DNA from: Candidatus Ozemibacter sibiricus | Lineage (GTDB): Bacteria > Muiribacteriota > Ozemobacteria > Ozemobacterales > Ozemobacteraceae | Reading direction: 5' to 3' | Assembly (NCBI GenBank): GCA_003327425.1 | Contig: QOQW01000012.1 | Span: forward strand, 115,083-179,082 | Length of the DNA stretch: 64,000 bases | In this document: one piece after another, positions 16,553 to 25,110 of the stretch | How the letters are laid out: each line of letters starts with the position of its first letter | How positions within the stretch are numbered: position 1 is the first letter of the stretch | Notes under the pieces: model-generated | What the model was told of the DNA's origin: nothing | Seen by the model: the letters and a program-made list of their open reading frames with translations, nothing else | Databases searched by the model: none | Position numbers and translations under genes: made by a program

Positions 16553-16928
16553 TCAGCGGCCTTGCGGAGGAAGCTTCACCCACACCTGAAGATTGGTTTT
16601 GGGGTCGACACGGATCAGGACGTAGTCCTGGTAGGTGGCAATGACCTTGGTGTTGAACATTTTGTCACCCCGCTGACGAAATCAGGATTCATTCACATAG
16701 TAGCAATATCCGTACCATGGTGTGATCTGGAGGTGGGAGATTGCCCCGCTATGTTCGTAAATACTGATCAGAAGCGCGTTTTCCTGGCTCGCCGCCACCT
16801 CTTTGGTCTCTGGAAGGACAGCGAACTGCGCTGAAAATATACAATCCTTGTGTGCTTTTTTTGAACAAAGCAGGGCGACTCCGAAAAGTGCCAAAAGTGC
16901 ACGTGCAATCTGTGAAAAAAAGTCTCAT
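16553..16928 (-). pseudogene. Decayed small lipoprotein-like gene
   Basis: An AT-richer patch that reads, on the minus strand, as one small exported protein interrupted twice. From the ATG at 16928 the reading begins MRLFF; the hydrophobic stretch QIARALLALFGVALLCSKK is reached only by shifting frame at a run of seven T (16915-16921). It resembles a lipoprotein signal ending at Cys. The frame then continues to an in-frame TGA at 16682-16684, after which the same frame resumes with protein-like sequence to a final stop at 16553, including an intact 35-codon tail from the ATG at 16660. The simplest reading is a pseudogene of about 125 codons with one frameshift and one nonsense change. A sequencing error at the homopolymer or recoding cannot be excluded. 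No family is recognised. Confidence 0.5.
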
Positions 16929-17096
16929 TCGGTGGGATCACCGTCTGCCGGCAATATTCGGATCAGAAATGTTCGAGAGGCTTTCCCCTGGATCCATTGG
17001 GGAGAGACAAGGCCAGGAAATCCTGTTCATGGCCGTAAAGGTGGCCTGGCCAACCTCCTGCGGTCATGATGCCGCATGAGGCTATGGGGGGAGGGT

Positions 17097-17615
17097 TCAA
17101 TCCTCAGGCGGGAAGGACTCAGGTGGTTCAGGCACCGGTGTGGAAGGGGGCCAGAGGCTGAGCCCTTCGAGGCGGAACGCGATCACCGAGGCCGCCAGAC
17201 AGATGAGGCCCCAGGCGAGCCACTGCAAGCCCAGATCGAGATGCCGTTCTCCTTCGACGAAGACATACGGGGAGAAAGCCGTCTTGGAGATGGTCTGCAT
17301 TTCCCTGACCTCTCCGTAGACGACCCGCGAGATGCCGACCCGTCGGCGCGGAGCGGCCTGGAGACTTCGGGTGAGGTCGGTCGGGTTCGAAGCGATCTGC
17401 AGCGTTTCGGGGGAGACGAGGTAGACCCAGAAGGCAGAAGAGAACCCGGTTTCGGCAGACTTGGCGATGACCACGCCGTTGAATTCCCTCCCCAAGGAAC
17501 GGTACGCGGATAGCAGGAGGGAAATCCCGAATCCCAGCAGGATGATTGCCACCACCTGGGGTCGGATCTTCCCTCCAGGGGAAAGGGTTGAGGGAACAGA
17601 AGAGAGCGCAGGCAT
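17097..17615 (-). CDS. Two-helix membrane protein, hypothetical
   Basis: A 172-residue protein with a membrane helix at residues 20-38 (VVAIILLGFGISLLLSAY) and a second near 130-148 (WLAWGLICLAASVIAFRL). Between them lies an extracytoplasmic domain of about 90 residues of beta character. The C-terminus is Pro-rich and acidic. I do not recognise a family; the layout resembles DUF3592-type membrane proteins but the match is only by shape. The ATG at 17615 lies about six bases after the predicted transcription start, with no ribosome binding site. Confidence 0.7.
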   Translation of the reverse strand: MPALSSVPSTLSPGGKIRPQVVAIILLGFGISLLLSAYRSLGREFNGVVIAKSAETGFSSAFWVYLVSPETLQIASNPTDLTRSLQAAPRRRVGISRVVYGEVREMQTISKTAFSPYVFVEGERHLDLGLQWLAWGLICLAASVIAFRLEGLSLWPPSTPVPEPPESFPPED

Positions 17616-17628
17616 GCGTGTTGTGCCG

Positions 17629-17658
17629 AGTATAGCCTGTCCCCCGGTGCCTTATCAA
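17629..17658 (-). promoter_or_regulatory. Promoter giving a very short leader
   Basis: On the minus strand, TTGATA (17653-17658), 18-bp spacer, TATACT (17629-17634). The -10 box ends 13 bases before the ATG at 17615, so the mRNA leader would be about six bases. Confidence 0.6.
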
Positions 17659-17858
17659 TCCTGAACCCTTGAAAGCGGAATTTCCTGCACAGTTCTGTGG
17701 CAGGGCGAACCGATCGACGAATGTCGACAGGCTCGCCATGCGCACCAATGGATCCTTCGGTTCCTCGATTAGAGGTTGGGGACTGGCGGATGGGTGGAGT
17801 GGTCTGGTATATTTATATTATATTGACTCCATTCCAGAGTTGGAGGAGGGATGAACGC

Positions 17859-18416
17859 ATGAAACGATCCGTTCTGTTGGCGGTGTTGATGACGGTGGCG
17901 ATGTTGAGTCCGGTGCTGGCGGTCGAGTACCGGGGTATCAAAATAAATCCCAATGATCATGTGCTGATCAGCCTGCTGACCATGGTGGTGACCGACCTGG
18001 AAATGTGCGGCCGGTCGCTGGTTCCCACCGTTCGTGACGAGATCTCGGCGATCGGGCACCTCAACAATGCCCAGTCGGCGTTGAAAAAAGCCGCTCTCGA
18101 TCCTGCCTACGGGCCTCTGATCGAAGAAATCCTCGACCGTATCGGCAAGGTCAAATTCTACCTGCTGATGCAGGATTTCAACGCTGTCACCATGCGGCTG
18201 TCCCAGTTGATCGGCCTGATCCGGAGCTTGCTGGGCGTTCAGGGGGGCAGTTACTACAATCCCTACAACCCCTACAATCCCAACTATGGTGGGGGTTCCA
18301 ACTCTGGCAACCAATTCGTTCCAACGCGTCCCACCGAAATTCCGGTCGGTGGCGGTGGCCAGGGGCAGGGCATCCCCGTTCCCAGCACGGCGGTTCCCGG
18401 CGTGCCTGTGAACTGA
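17859..18416 (+). CDS. Exported small protein with Asn/Pro/Tyr repeats
   Basis: A 185-residue exported protein. The ATG at 17859 follows GGAGGAGGG at eight bases and gives a signal peptide (VLLAVLMTVAMLSPVLA, cleavage near residue 21). The mature part begins with about 110 helical residues. It ends with a flexible region containing YNPYNPYNPNYGGGS repeats and a Gly/Gln/Pro-rich tail, suggesting a surface or periplasmic scaffold. No enzyme motif is visible and I do not recognise the family. A textbook intrinsic terminator follows 24 bp after the stop. Confidence 0.75.
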   Translation: MKRSVLLAVLMTVAMLSPVLAVEYRGIKINPNDHVLISLLTMVVTDLEMCGRSLVPTVRDEISAIGHLNNAQSALKKAALDPAYGPLIEEILDRIGKVKFYLLMQDFNAVTMRLSQLIGLIRSLLGVQGGSYYNPYNPYNPNYGGGSNSGNQFVPTRPTEIPVGGGGQGQGIPVPSTAVPGVPVN

Positions 18417-18440
18417 CCGCTACGCCTACGCACCTTTCCC

Positions 18441-18469
18441 GGGCGCAGTCTGCCGATTGCGCCCTTTTT
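18441..18469 (+). terminator. Intrinsic terminator
   Basis: GGGCGCA (18441-18447) pairs with TGCGCCC (18458-18464) and is followed at once by TTTTT. It ends the secreted-protein transcript and lies nine bases before the aroK start, so aroK must rely on another promoter or on read-through. Confidence 0.9.
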
Positions 18470-18477
18470 GCTCCCCG

Positions 18478-19017
18478 ATGACCGCGACTCATCCCCCCCT
18501 CCGCCTCCCCCTCATCCTGATCGGTTTCATGGGAGCAGGGAAGACGGTGGTCGGTTGGCATCTGGCCCGCCGCCTGGGGCTTCGGTTCCTCGACCTCGAC
18601 CAGGAGATCGAACGCCGCGCGGGCTGCACCGTGGCCGACATCTTCCGTACCGCTGGGGAAGCGCATTTCCGGCATCTGGAAGCCACGCTGCTGGCCGAGA
18701 TCCTGCGGCGTCCGCCCGCTCCTCTCCTGCTGGCCACGGGCGGCGGAGTGGTCGAAGATCCGGCCAATCGCGCCCTGCTGGCAGAAACGGGGACCGTCAT
18801 CTTCCTCGATCCGCCCTTCAAGGTCCTGGTGGGGCGCATCCGGTTGGCCGGCCTGGCGCGTCCGTTGGCTGACGGCGTCGAGGAACGCGTCCTGCGCGAC
18901 CGCTGGCGCCGCCGCCGGCCCCTTTACCGAGAGGTCGCCACCCTGACCGTGGGGGGAGCCCTGCCCCTCGAATCCCAGGTCCAACGGCTGGCCGAACGGC
19001 TCTGCCCTTCTGCCTGA
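18478..19017 (+). CDS. aroK: Shikimate kinase
   Basis: A 179-residue enzyme that phosphorylates shikimate at the 3-hydroxyl in the chorismate pathway. Walker A is GFMGAGKTVVG (residues 18-28), the Mg/shikimate Asp pair lies in FLDLDQEIER, the GGG loop is TGGGVVEDPANR, and the lid Arg motif is in GLARPLAD, all in normal order and length. The ATG at 18478 is preferred over a TTG upstream. mazG follows 35 bp later on the same strand. No other aromatic amino acid gene is in the window. Confidence 0.95.
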   Translation: MTATHPPLRLPLILIGFMGAGKTVVGWHLARRLGLRFLDLDQEIERRAGCTVADIFRTAGEAHFRHLEATLLAEILRRPPAPLLLATGGGVVEDPANRALLAETGTVIFLDPPFKVLVGRIRLAGLARPLADGVEERVLRDRWRRRRPLYREVATLTVGGALPLESQVQRLAERLCPSA

Positions 19018-19052
19018 GCCGGCTCCTGACATCCCTCCTGCCGAGGTTCATC

Positions 19053-19940
19053 ATGGAATCACCTGTCACCCCTTCTTCCGCCGAACTGGCCGTCGCTGAT
19101 GCCGCTGAGGAAACCCGGCAGTTCGCCCGCCTCATGGCGATCATCCGCACCTTGCGGTCGCCGGGCGGCTGCTCCTGGGATCGCAAGCAGACCCACGAAA
19201 CCATGCGGAAATACCTGCTCGAAGAGGCCCAGGAAGTCGCGGCGGCCATCGAGCAGGGCCATCCCCTGCCCATCTGCGAAGAGCTGGGCGATCTGCTGAT
19301 GACCATCGCCATGCAGGCCCGCATCGCCGAAGAGGCGGGCACCTTCACCATGACCGAAGTGCTGCGCGGCATCTCGGACAAATTGATCGGCCGCCATCCG
19401 CACGTGTTCGGCGAGGCCGAGCGGGGCCTCAGTCCCGATCGGGTGGTGGACATGTGGGGGAAGCTCAAAGCCGAAGAGAAACGTCAGCGCAGCCGCCTCA
19501 CCAGCCGCATGGAAGAGGCCGCCCGCTTCGCCTCCGCGTTGCGCGCCGCCGTCCAGATCCAGGCCGAGGCGGCCACCGTCGGCTTCGATTTTCCCGATCG
19601 CGCCAGCGCCGTGGCCAAGATTTTCGAAGAGGCCGAGGAGTTGCGGGCCGATCTCGAGAACGGTTCGCCGGCCGCCCAGGAAGCAGAACTGGGCGACCTG
19701 CTGTTCTCGATCGTCAATGTGGCGCGGTTGCTCGGCCTCGATCCCGATGCTGCCTTGCGTCAGGCCAATCAGAAGTTCATCCGGCGGTTCGCTCGCCTGG
19801 AAGATCGCTTCGAACAGCAGGGCGGCCTCGCCGGGCGATCGATCGCCGAACTCGATGCCGTCTGGAACGAGATCAAACAGGCGGAACCGGAGCGAGGCGA
19901 GCCCGCCGCATCGACCGACGGAGACCGGCTGACCGGCTAG
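19053..19940 (+). CDS. mazG: Nucleoside triphosphate pyrophosphohydrolase MazG
   Basis: A 295-residue all-alpha NTP pyrophosphatase that cleaves (d)NTPs to NMP and pyrophosphate as house-cleaning. Two MazG domains are present. The first opens with GGCSWDRKQTHETM near residue 45 and carries the metal ligands LLEEAQEV and ELGDLLM. The second, around residues 170-265, has IFEEAEELRADLENG and ELGDLLFSIVNVARLL. Length and the double domain match E. coli-type MazG. The last 30 residues are a charged extension. It is likely co-transcribed with aroK. Confidence 0.95.
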   Translation: MESPVTPSSAELAVADAAEETRQFARLMAIIRTLRSPGGCSWDRKQTHETMRKYLLEEAQEVAAAIEQGHPLPICEELGDLLMTIAMQARIAEEAGTFTMTEVLRGISDKLIGRHPHVFGEAERGLSPDRVVDMWGKLKAEEKRQRSRLTSRMEEAARFASALRAAVQIQAEAATVGFDFPDRASAVAKIFEEAEELRADLENGSPAAQEAELGDLLFSIVNVARLLGLDPDAALRQANQKFIRRFARLEDRFEQQGGLAGRSIAELDAVWNEIKQAEPERGEPAASTDGDRLTG

Positions 19941-20035
19941 CGACCGAAGGTTGGTCGGTCGACCGGCGCCACCATGCCCCTGCCCTGGGCCTGGACCGCC
20001 GGGCCGCGGCGACGAACCCGCGGACCGCCGCCTGA

Positions 20036-21829
20036 TCAGGGGCGGCCCAGCTGGCGTTTGAGCTTCTGGAACTCCGCGATGCGCTTGGGATCGGTTTCGA
20101 CGGCGAGGCCGAAGGCGATCTCGGTGCGGGCCCGATCGGGCTGACTGGTTGCGAACAGGCGGGCGAGCACGAGCCGGGCTTCGCCGTTGTTGGGATTGCT
20201 GGCGATGGCGCCTTCCGCCTCTTTCTGGGCGCGCTCGGTGTCGCCGCGTTCCAGGTTGACCAGGGCGGAGAACGACAGGGCCTGGCTGTGGTCGGGGGTG
20301 CGGCGCAGAGCTTCGTTGAGATGCTCGGCGGCCTCCTCGAGGTTGCCCTGGTGGTAGGCGAGCCGGGCCAGGGAGTAGTAGGCCTCGGGCACGTTGGGGT
20401 CGAGCCGGATGGTCTCGCGCAGGAACAGTCGGGCGCCTTCCAGATCGCCCAGACGCGACAGCTCGAGGGCGGTGCGGTATTGCAGGCGGATGTCATTGGG
20501 GTTGAGCATGGCCTGCCGTTTCAGCTCGTCGATCCGGCTGTCGGGGCGGCCCTCGGAACCGGCCTCGTTGGCGGCCTTGCGGGCGGCCAGGGCGGCCCGC
20601 AGGTTGGCCATGGCGGCTTGCTGCTCCTGCTGCAGGCGGGCCTGATAGGCGTTGTACTGGTGCTCGCGGTGGAGGATCGCCTGGCACTCGCGGTCGATTC
20701 GCTCGGCATCTTCCTTGAGCCGGGGATCCCGGATCTTGGGGATCAGAGGTCGGATCAGCTTTTGCGCCTTGGCGAAATCGCCGTTGGCGAAATGGAAGAA
20801 GGCTTTGAAGAATTCCTGTTCGATCGACGTTCCCTTCTCTTTGAGATACTGTTCGATGGCATACATGGTGCCGCGATCCTCGCGGCCGAGCAGGGACCGA
20901 TCCATCGTCACGGACGAGCGGAAGAACTTGAAGGCGAGGTCGAGGCGGCCCTGGTCTTTGGCGTCGAGGGCGGCCTCGAAGAAGATGTAGGGCAGGAAGG
21001 GGTTGAGGGCATAGAATTTCTCGAGTTCGGCGACCGCCTCTTCGAGTTTCTTCGATTTCTTCAGAATCTGATAGAAAAAATAGAACGGCGAGGAATTCTT
21101 GGGATCGAGGGCCATGGCGGCCTTGATGGCCTTGGCCGCATTGGCGTAATCACCGACTTCGTAATAGAGGGTGCCCAGTTGAAACTGGTACTGGAAGCTC
21201 TTGGCGTGGTAGAGGTCGCCTTGCTCGCGGAGTTTGTCGACGTCTTTGGCGTTGCGGGCCAGACGCATCAGCTTGAGGATCTCGATGTAGGGCTCTTCCC
21301 GCGTGGGATCGAGCGCGAGCACCTCTTTGAAGAGTTTGAGGGCGCCCGGCAGATCGTTGAGGCCCAGCGAGCAGCGAGCAGCCCCCAGCTTGACCTTGAC
21401 CATCATGGGTTTGCCGAGCGGGGCGGTGGCCAGATCGAGATAGAGGGTGCGGGCTTTCTCATACTCGAGCATGGTTTCATACAAATAGGCGAGGGAGTAT
21501 CCGAACGTCACGTCCCGCTTTTTGGCCAGCGCCCGTTCAAAGGCCGCGGCAGCGGCCGGAAAATCCTTGAGGCCGGCGTAGGCGAAACCCAGCAACGACT
21601 GCACGGTGGGGTCGTCCGACGACTGGATCGGCGCGAGATGCTGCAGCATCTCCTCGAAATGGTTCTTCTCGAAGGCGACCTTGGCCAGGCGAATCAGCGT
21701 GGCCTGGTCGGGAGGTCGCTCGCCGGTGGGCACCGGCTTGGTGGGCGTGGGCTTCCATGGGGTGTAGACCACCAGGAAGGCAGCTACCACCAGGATGAGG
21801 AGCAGAAGGGGAATTTTCAAGCCATCCAT
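20036..21829 (-). CDS. Membrane-anchored TPR-repeat protein
   Basis: A 597-residue protein with an N-terminal anchor (IPLLLLILVVAAFLVVYTPW, residues 5-24) and then about 12-14 tetratricopeptide repeats. Typical repeat signatures include LLGFAYAGLKDFPAAAAAFERAL, LGTLYYEVGDYANAAKAIKAAM, AYYSLARLAYHQGNLEEAAEHL and ARLVLARLFATSQPDRA. An Ala/Gln-rich helical stretch near 405-430 (RLQQEQQAAMANLRAALAARKA) interrupts the array. The protein probably assembles a complex on the outer face of the inner membrane; the partner is unknown. The -10-like TATGGT lies 11 bases before the ATG, again without a clear ribosome binding site. Confidence 0.85.
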   Translation of the reverse strand: MDGLKIPLLLLILVVAAFLVVYTPWKPTPTKPVPTGERPPDQATLIRLAKVAFEKNHFEEMLQHLAPIQSSDDPTVQSLLGFAYAGLKDFPAAAAAFERALAKKRDVTFGYSLAYLYETMLEYEKARTLYLDLATAPLGKPMMVKVKLGAARCSLGLNDLPGALKLFKEVLALDPTREEPYIEILKLMRLARNAKDVDKLREQGDLYHAKSFQYQFQLGTLYYEVGDYANAAKAIKAAMALDPKNSSPFYFFYQILKKSKKLEEAVAELEKFYALNPFLPYIFFEAALDAKDQGRLDLAFKFFRSSVTMDRSLLGREDRGTMYAIEQYLKEKGTSIEQEFFKAFFHFANGDFAKAQKLIRPLIPKIRDPRLKEDAERIDRECQAILHREHQYNAYQARLQQEQQAAMANLRAALAARKAANEAGSEGRPDSRIDELKRQAMLNPNDIRLQYRTALELSRLGDLEGARLFLRETIRLDPNVPEAYYSLARLAYHQGNLEEAAEHLNEALRRTPDHSQALSFSALVNLERGDTERAQKEAEGAIASNPNNGEARLVLARLFATSQPDRARTEIAFGLAVETDPKRIAEFQKLKRQLGRP

Positions 21830-22114
21830 GGGGAAAAGCTACCATACCTGTGCCCGGGGAGCAAGAATGGCGCGGTGTTTTGACCGGGCCGGCCGGGGGG
21901 AAGTCGCGCATGGACTGGGCGAGCGGCTGATGGCGCAACCTCTCGCGAGACGAGACCCCGGCGAACCTCCTCAGGACCTGGCGGCCGTCCATGGTCGGCG
22001 AATCCACTGGAAGGGCCGTCGACTCTTCGAGATTGGCTCGCGACAGCCGATAGGTTGAAAGACGAAGTGCAGAACCCCGGCGAAGGATGCCGGCGGGTGG
22101 AGAAGGAGCAGACG

Positions 22115-22501
22115 ATGAAGTTCGAGATCCGGGTCGATGACAAGCGGGAAGACGCCGTTTCCGAAGGGGCCGAGAACACCAGCCTGCAGGTCTATTCCGG
22201 CGAGGTGTCGATCGACATCGGCCAGGTGCTGGCGGCCAATCAGGCTTTGCTCAAGAACGTCAACCGCCGCCTCGAAGAGATGGAAACCCGCCTGCGTTCG
22301 TTGGAAGGGGTGATCGAACGACAGGCCCAGGCCCTGCAAACAGCCATTCCCCAATATCTCATGCTGGCAGCTCCCCCGCGCGAGGTGAAGCCGTGGCGAC
22401 CGGCCGCTCCACCCCTGGATGACGCCTATTTCGCGAAATTCTCCTTGTTCGAACGGTGGTTCCAGCCATACAAGATGCGGCGGCGCGCGGCCGAGGTCTG
22501 A
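22115..22501 (+). CDS. Small coiled-coil protein, hypothetical
   Basis: A 128-residue soluble protein. The ATG at 22115 is preferred because GAAGGAG lies six bases upstream. The N-terminus is acidic, a heptad-rich helix spans about residues 38-75 (ANQALLKNVNRRLEEMETRL and the following turns), and the tail is Pro/Trp/aromatic with a basic end. No family is recognised. It stands alone, followed by two hairpins. Confidence 0.6.
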   Translation: MKFEIRVDDKREDAVSEGAENTSLQVYSGEVSIDIGQVLAANQALLKNVNRRLEEMETRLRSLEGVIERQAQALQTAIPQYLMLAAPPREVKPWRPAAPPLDDAYFAKFSLFERWFQPYKMRRRAAEV

Positions 22502-22513
22502 GCCGTACGGCGC

Positions 22514-22535
22514 GGCCGGCCTAGGGAGGCCGGCC
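22514..22535. terminator. Perfect GC hairpin
   Basis: GGCCGGCCT (22514-22522) pairs with AGGCCGGCC (22527-22535) around a four-base loop, 13 bases after the coiled-coil gene. There is no T-tract. Confidence 0.5.
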
Positions 22536-22554
22536 TGGGGACAAAGCGAGAGGC

Positions 22555-22590
22555 GAAGGCCATCCTTTCCTCGACGGAAGGATGGCCTTC
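22555..22590. terminator. Second long hairpin, possible bidirectional terminator
   Basis: GAAGGCCATCCTT.. pairs with ..AAGGATGGCCTTC over about 15 bp with a single bulged T and a loop of about five bases. It is only 20 bp from the previous hairpin and lies between convergent genes. The 255 bp that follow up to 22846 hold nothing else that I can identify. Confidence 0.5.
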
Positions 22591-22846
22591 TCGCATGAAG
22601 GGAAACCACGGGTTCGGACGAGGTCGTTCGGGTGCCAATGCGGTGGGAAGGATGGCGACTCCCGGTGGCCCACAACGGGCGGTTCGGCCGCTCGACCTGG
22701 CCGGGCCCGTTCGCGCTGGATCGGCCCGAGAAAAGATATTTACAGGGCCTGATTTGTCGATGGCGGCCCGACCCCGTCTGCTTTCGGGGACGGCGCCTGG
22801 GGGCGAAGTCTGCCCGACCGGCGTTCAGTCTGGGTTGAACCCAGGG

Positions 22847-23014
22847 TCAGGCGGTTTCTTCGTCGACGAGGACGATGTCCTTGAGGGTGTCGAGCTTGGC
22901 GGTGCCCGCCTGCAGAGAGACGAAATACTGGCACGTCTCGCACTCGGATTTGTTGTAGACGTCCCAGCAGAAGCGCTTGTGGGGGGGACATTCGAGGGTG
23001 GTGGGCGTGGTCAT
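22847..23014 (-). CDS. 55-residue Cys-containing protein
   Basis: A very small soluble protein whose ATG (23014) overlaps the stop of the TPR gene upstream by four bases, so translation is coupled. The N-terminal half contains four cysteines (ECPPHKRFCWDVYNKSECETC) spaced to bind a metal ion such as zinc or an Fe-S cluster; the tail is acidic. No family is recognised. The coupling suggests that it works with the TPR protein. Confidence 0.65.
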   Translation of the reverse strand: MTTPTTLECPPHKRFCWDVYNKSECETCQYFVSLQAGTAKLDTLKDIVLVDEETA

Positions 23015-23379
23015 GCGATTCCTCCGTGTTTCATGCCGAACAGCGAGAGATGGCGTGAGGGGGGCGGGGAGCCATACCCCGGGTTGACCACGGTCTCCCG
23101 CAGTTCGTGATCGAGATCGAGAGCTTCCATCAGATCGTTCATGTATTCGGGTTTCAGCCATACGGCGCGCTGCCAGGCGCGAATGGCTTCATCGGTCTGG
23201 CCCTGCATGGCCAGGGCGACTCCCAGGTTGAAATGCGCTTGCGGCAGGACGGGGCAGACCCGCACGGCCTCCTGGTAGGCCGCGATCGCCTCGCTGACCC
23301 GACCAGCGGCTTCCAGGTCGAGGCCGCGCTGGAAGTGCCGCATGCCTTCGCTCTCGAAGCGTTCCTGATCTCGTTCCAT
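23011..23379 (-). CDS. Small TPR protein
   Basis: A 122-residue soluble protein with two to two and a half tetratricopeptide repeats: RGLDLEAAGRVSEAIAAYQEAV and LGVALAMQGQTDEAIRAWQRAV. The rest is a short helical cap and a polar tail. It is a probable protein-binding adaptor, co-translated with the 55-residue Cys protein. It has a good promoter 50-80 bp upstream. Confidence 0.75.
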   Translation of the reverse strand: MERDQERFESEGMRHFQRGLDLEAAGRVSEAIAAYQEAVRVCPVLPQAHFNLGVALAMQGQTDEAIRAWQRAVWLKPEYMNDLMEALDLDHELRETVVNPGYGSPPPSRHLSLFGMKHGGIA

Positions 23380-23430
23380 GACACTCCAGATAGTTCATCG
23401 GCGTGCGCTGCTCCAAGTCGAAGAGCCCAT

Positions 23431-23459
23431 AGTATACCATGTATGCACAACTTCTACAA
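23431..23459 (-). promoter_or_regulatory. Promoter of the TPR/Cys-protein operon
   Basis: On the minus strand, TTGTAG (23454-23459), 17-bp spacer, TATACT (23431-23436). The -10 box lies inside the near-palindrome CATAGTATACCATG (23428-23441), which recurs almost exactly at 26343-26356. Confidence 0.6.
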
Positions 23460-23546
23460 TGTTCGAGCCGTCTTTTTTCGCCAGGGACTTCCTATTTCGA
23501 GGGAAATCCGCTAATTTTAGGCAGCTTATTTCCAGGGGAGGAAGCC

Positions 23547-24077
23547 ATGATCAAAAAGTATCGCGGGCAGGGGCCGACCATTCATCCATCGGTCTTCCTG
23601 GCCGAGACCGCCGTCGTCATCGGCAACGTCGAAATCGAGGAGAACGCCAGTCTCTGGTATGGGGTGACCGTGCGCGGCGACATCAACCGGGTGCGCATCG
23701 GCCGAGACACGAACATCCAGGAACAGACGGTGATCCATGTCGATCGCTCGCCGGAAGATGGCAGCGATTACGGAGCGACCATCATCGGCGAGCGGGTGAC
23801 GGTGGGGCACCGCGCCCTGCTGCACGCCTGCAAGATCGGCAACGATTGCCTGATCGGCATGGGGGCCATCATCCTTTCAGGGGCCGAGATCGGCGAAGGG
23901 TCGATCGTCGGGGCCGGGGCCCTCGTGCGCGAGAACCAGAAGATTCCACCGCGCTCCCTGGTCGTCGGGCTGCCCGCGACCATCAAGGGCGGAGTCTCCG
24001 ACGAGCGGCTCGCGCAGATCAAGGAATCGGCCAGGCACTACATGGATCTGGCCTGGGAGTACAAGAAAGCGGGTTGA
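23547..24077 (+). CDS. Gamma-class carbonic anhydrase-like hexapeptide protein
   Basis: A 176-residue left-handed beta-helix protein of the gamma-carbonic anhydrase/YrdA/PaaY group. Hexapeptide turns run from residue 13 to 140. The three zinc ligands are visible as His in QTVIHVDR and two in VGHRALLHACKIG. The ATG at 23547 follows GGGGAGGAA. Many members bind metal and act as carbonic anhydrases; others have weak or no activity, so the reaction is not certain. A C-terminal helix (LAQIKESARHYMDLAWEYK) is typical. It ends before a strong hairpin. Confidence 0.88.
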   Translation: MIKKYRGQGPTIHPSVFLAETAVVIGNVEIEENASLWYGVTVRGDINRVRIGRDTNIQEQTVIHVDRSPEDGSDYGATIIGERVTVGHRALLHACKIGNDCLIGMGAIILSGAEIGEGSIVGAGALVRENQKIPPRSLVVGLPATIKGGVSDERLAQIKESARHYMDLAWEYKKAG

Positions 24078-24086
24078 TCAGACGGC

Positions 24087-24115
24087 GGGCCCCACGGGTT
24101 GGCAAGGTGGGGCCC
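24087..24115. terminator. Bidirectional hairpin
   Basis: GGGCCCCAC (24087-24095) pairs with GTGGGGCCC (24107-24115) around an 11-base loop, ten bases after the carbonic-anhydrase-like stop and facing the convergent polyferredoxin gene. There is no T-tract. Confidence 0.6.
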
Positions 24116-24200
24116 CGAACGGCAGAGCGGTGCTGGTTGAGGGTCGTCCGCCGGGCATCGGCGGCCGGGCCGCCGTCCGGCGGCCCGCCTGGCGCGCGGG

Positions 24201-24935
24201 TCAGCCGTGGCGGGCGGCGATGCGGATGGCCCGATCGGGAACCGCCGGGCAGGCGGCGCAACAGGCGCCGCACCCGCAGCAGCGCTCCGGATCGATCACG
24301 GGCGGGCCGTCGGGGGCGGGCAGCGCCACCGCCCGAAAGCGGGTCGGACAAGCCGTCAGGCAGGCCGTGCAGGAGATTCCCGCCCGGCGCAGACAGCGCT
24401 CTGCCGCCACCTCGGCCAGTCCGATGCGCCAGGGGGGCGGCTCCGCGGCCGGACTGGCTGGTGAAGCCGAGCCTGAGCTGCCGGTAGGGCAGGGGGCCGG
24501 TGCGGGAATGGTCTGGCCCGGAGGGGCATGGCCCGGCAGGATCAGGGCAAGAGATGCCACATTCTCTGGTCGCGGTCCTGGCAGGTGCAGGGCGCCGGTC
24601 GGACAGGCGCGGACGCAGGGGAGATCGGCGCACATCCGGCACCAGGTCTCGGGAGGCTGGATCTGCGGGGTTCCTTCATCGAATGACCCCGGTCGCAAGA
24701 CGGGCCGGATGGCGAAGAAGGGGCAGGCTTGCCGGCAGGCGCCGCAGCGGGTGCAGAGTTCCATGAACCGCCCTTCGGCCACAGCGCCGGGGGGCCGGAT
24801 CACCTCGGGGAAGGCCTTCTCGACAACGTCGAGCCAATCGCCGAGCAGGTCGTAGAACAAGGAGGCGATGGCCCGCCAGCTCTCGCGGAAGAAGGCCGCC
24901 CGCGTGAGCCGTTTCGGCGGAGGCGGCTCTTTCAT
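24201..24935 (-). CDS. NapG-like polyferredoxin
   Basis: A 244-residue iron-sulfur electron carrier. Four [4Fe-4S]-type cysteine groups appear in order: CTRCGACRQACP near residue 61, CRMCADLPCVRACP near 98, CLRRAGISCTACLTACP near 185 and CCGCGACCAACP near 218. The spacing of the second and third groups, with an insert between Cys residues, is typical of the NapG/NapH-associated MauM family. A Pro/Ala/Ser-rich insert separates the second and third groups. No twin-arginine signal is visible, so it is probably cytoplasmic. The electron partner is not encoded nearby. It follows the MoeA paralogue on the same strand after about 175 bp. Confidence 0.85.
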   Translation of the reverse strand: MKEPPPPKRLTRAAFFRESWRAIASLFYDLLGDWLDVVEKAFPEVIRPPGAVAEGRFMELCTRCGACRQACPFFAIRPVLRPGSFDEGTPQIQPPETWCRMCADLPCVRACPTGALHLPGPRPENVASLALILPGHAPPGQTIPAPAPCPTGSSGSASPASPAAEPPPWRIGLAEVAAERCLRRAGISCTACLTACPTRFRAVALPAPDGPPVIDPERCCGCGACCAACPAVPDRAIRIAARHG

Positions 24936-25110
24936 CGTAGGAAAGGGGCGGCAACCCTGAACCGGCGCGGAAGGCCGGTCATGCTGCGTGGGCCGTGGCG
25001 GCGGGCGCCGATCGGCAGAAGGTGGGGGCAGGGGACCACCGCCGAAGATGGGACAGGCAGCACCGAGGGGCGGGCGCCGTCGATCGGCAGAAGGTGGTGG
25101 CGAGGGGCGT

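Noticed and set aside
16484-16834. 116-aa plus-strand ORF
   Set aside because: It lies opposite the decayed minus-strand gene, has no ribosome binding site, and the minus strand reads more like protein.
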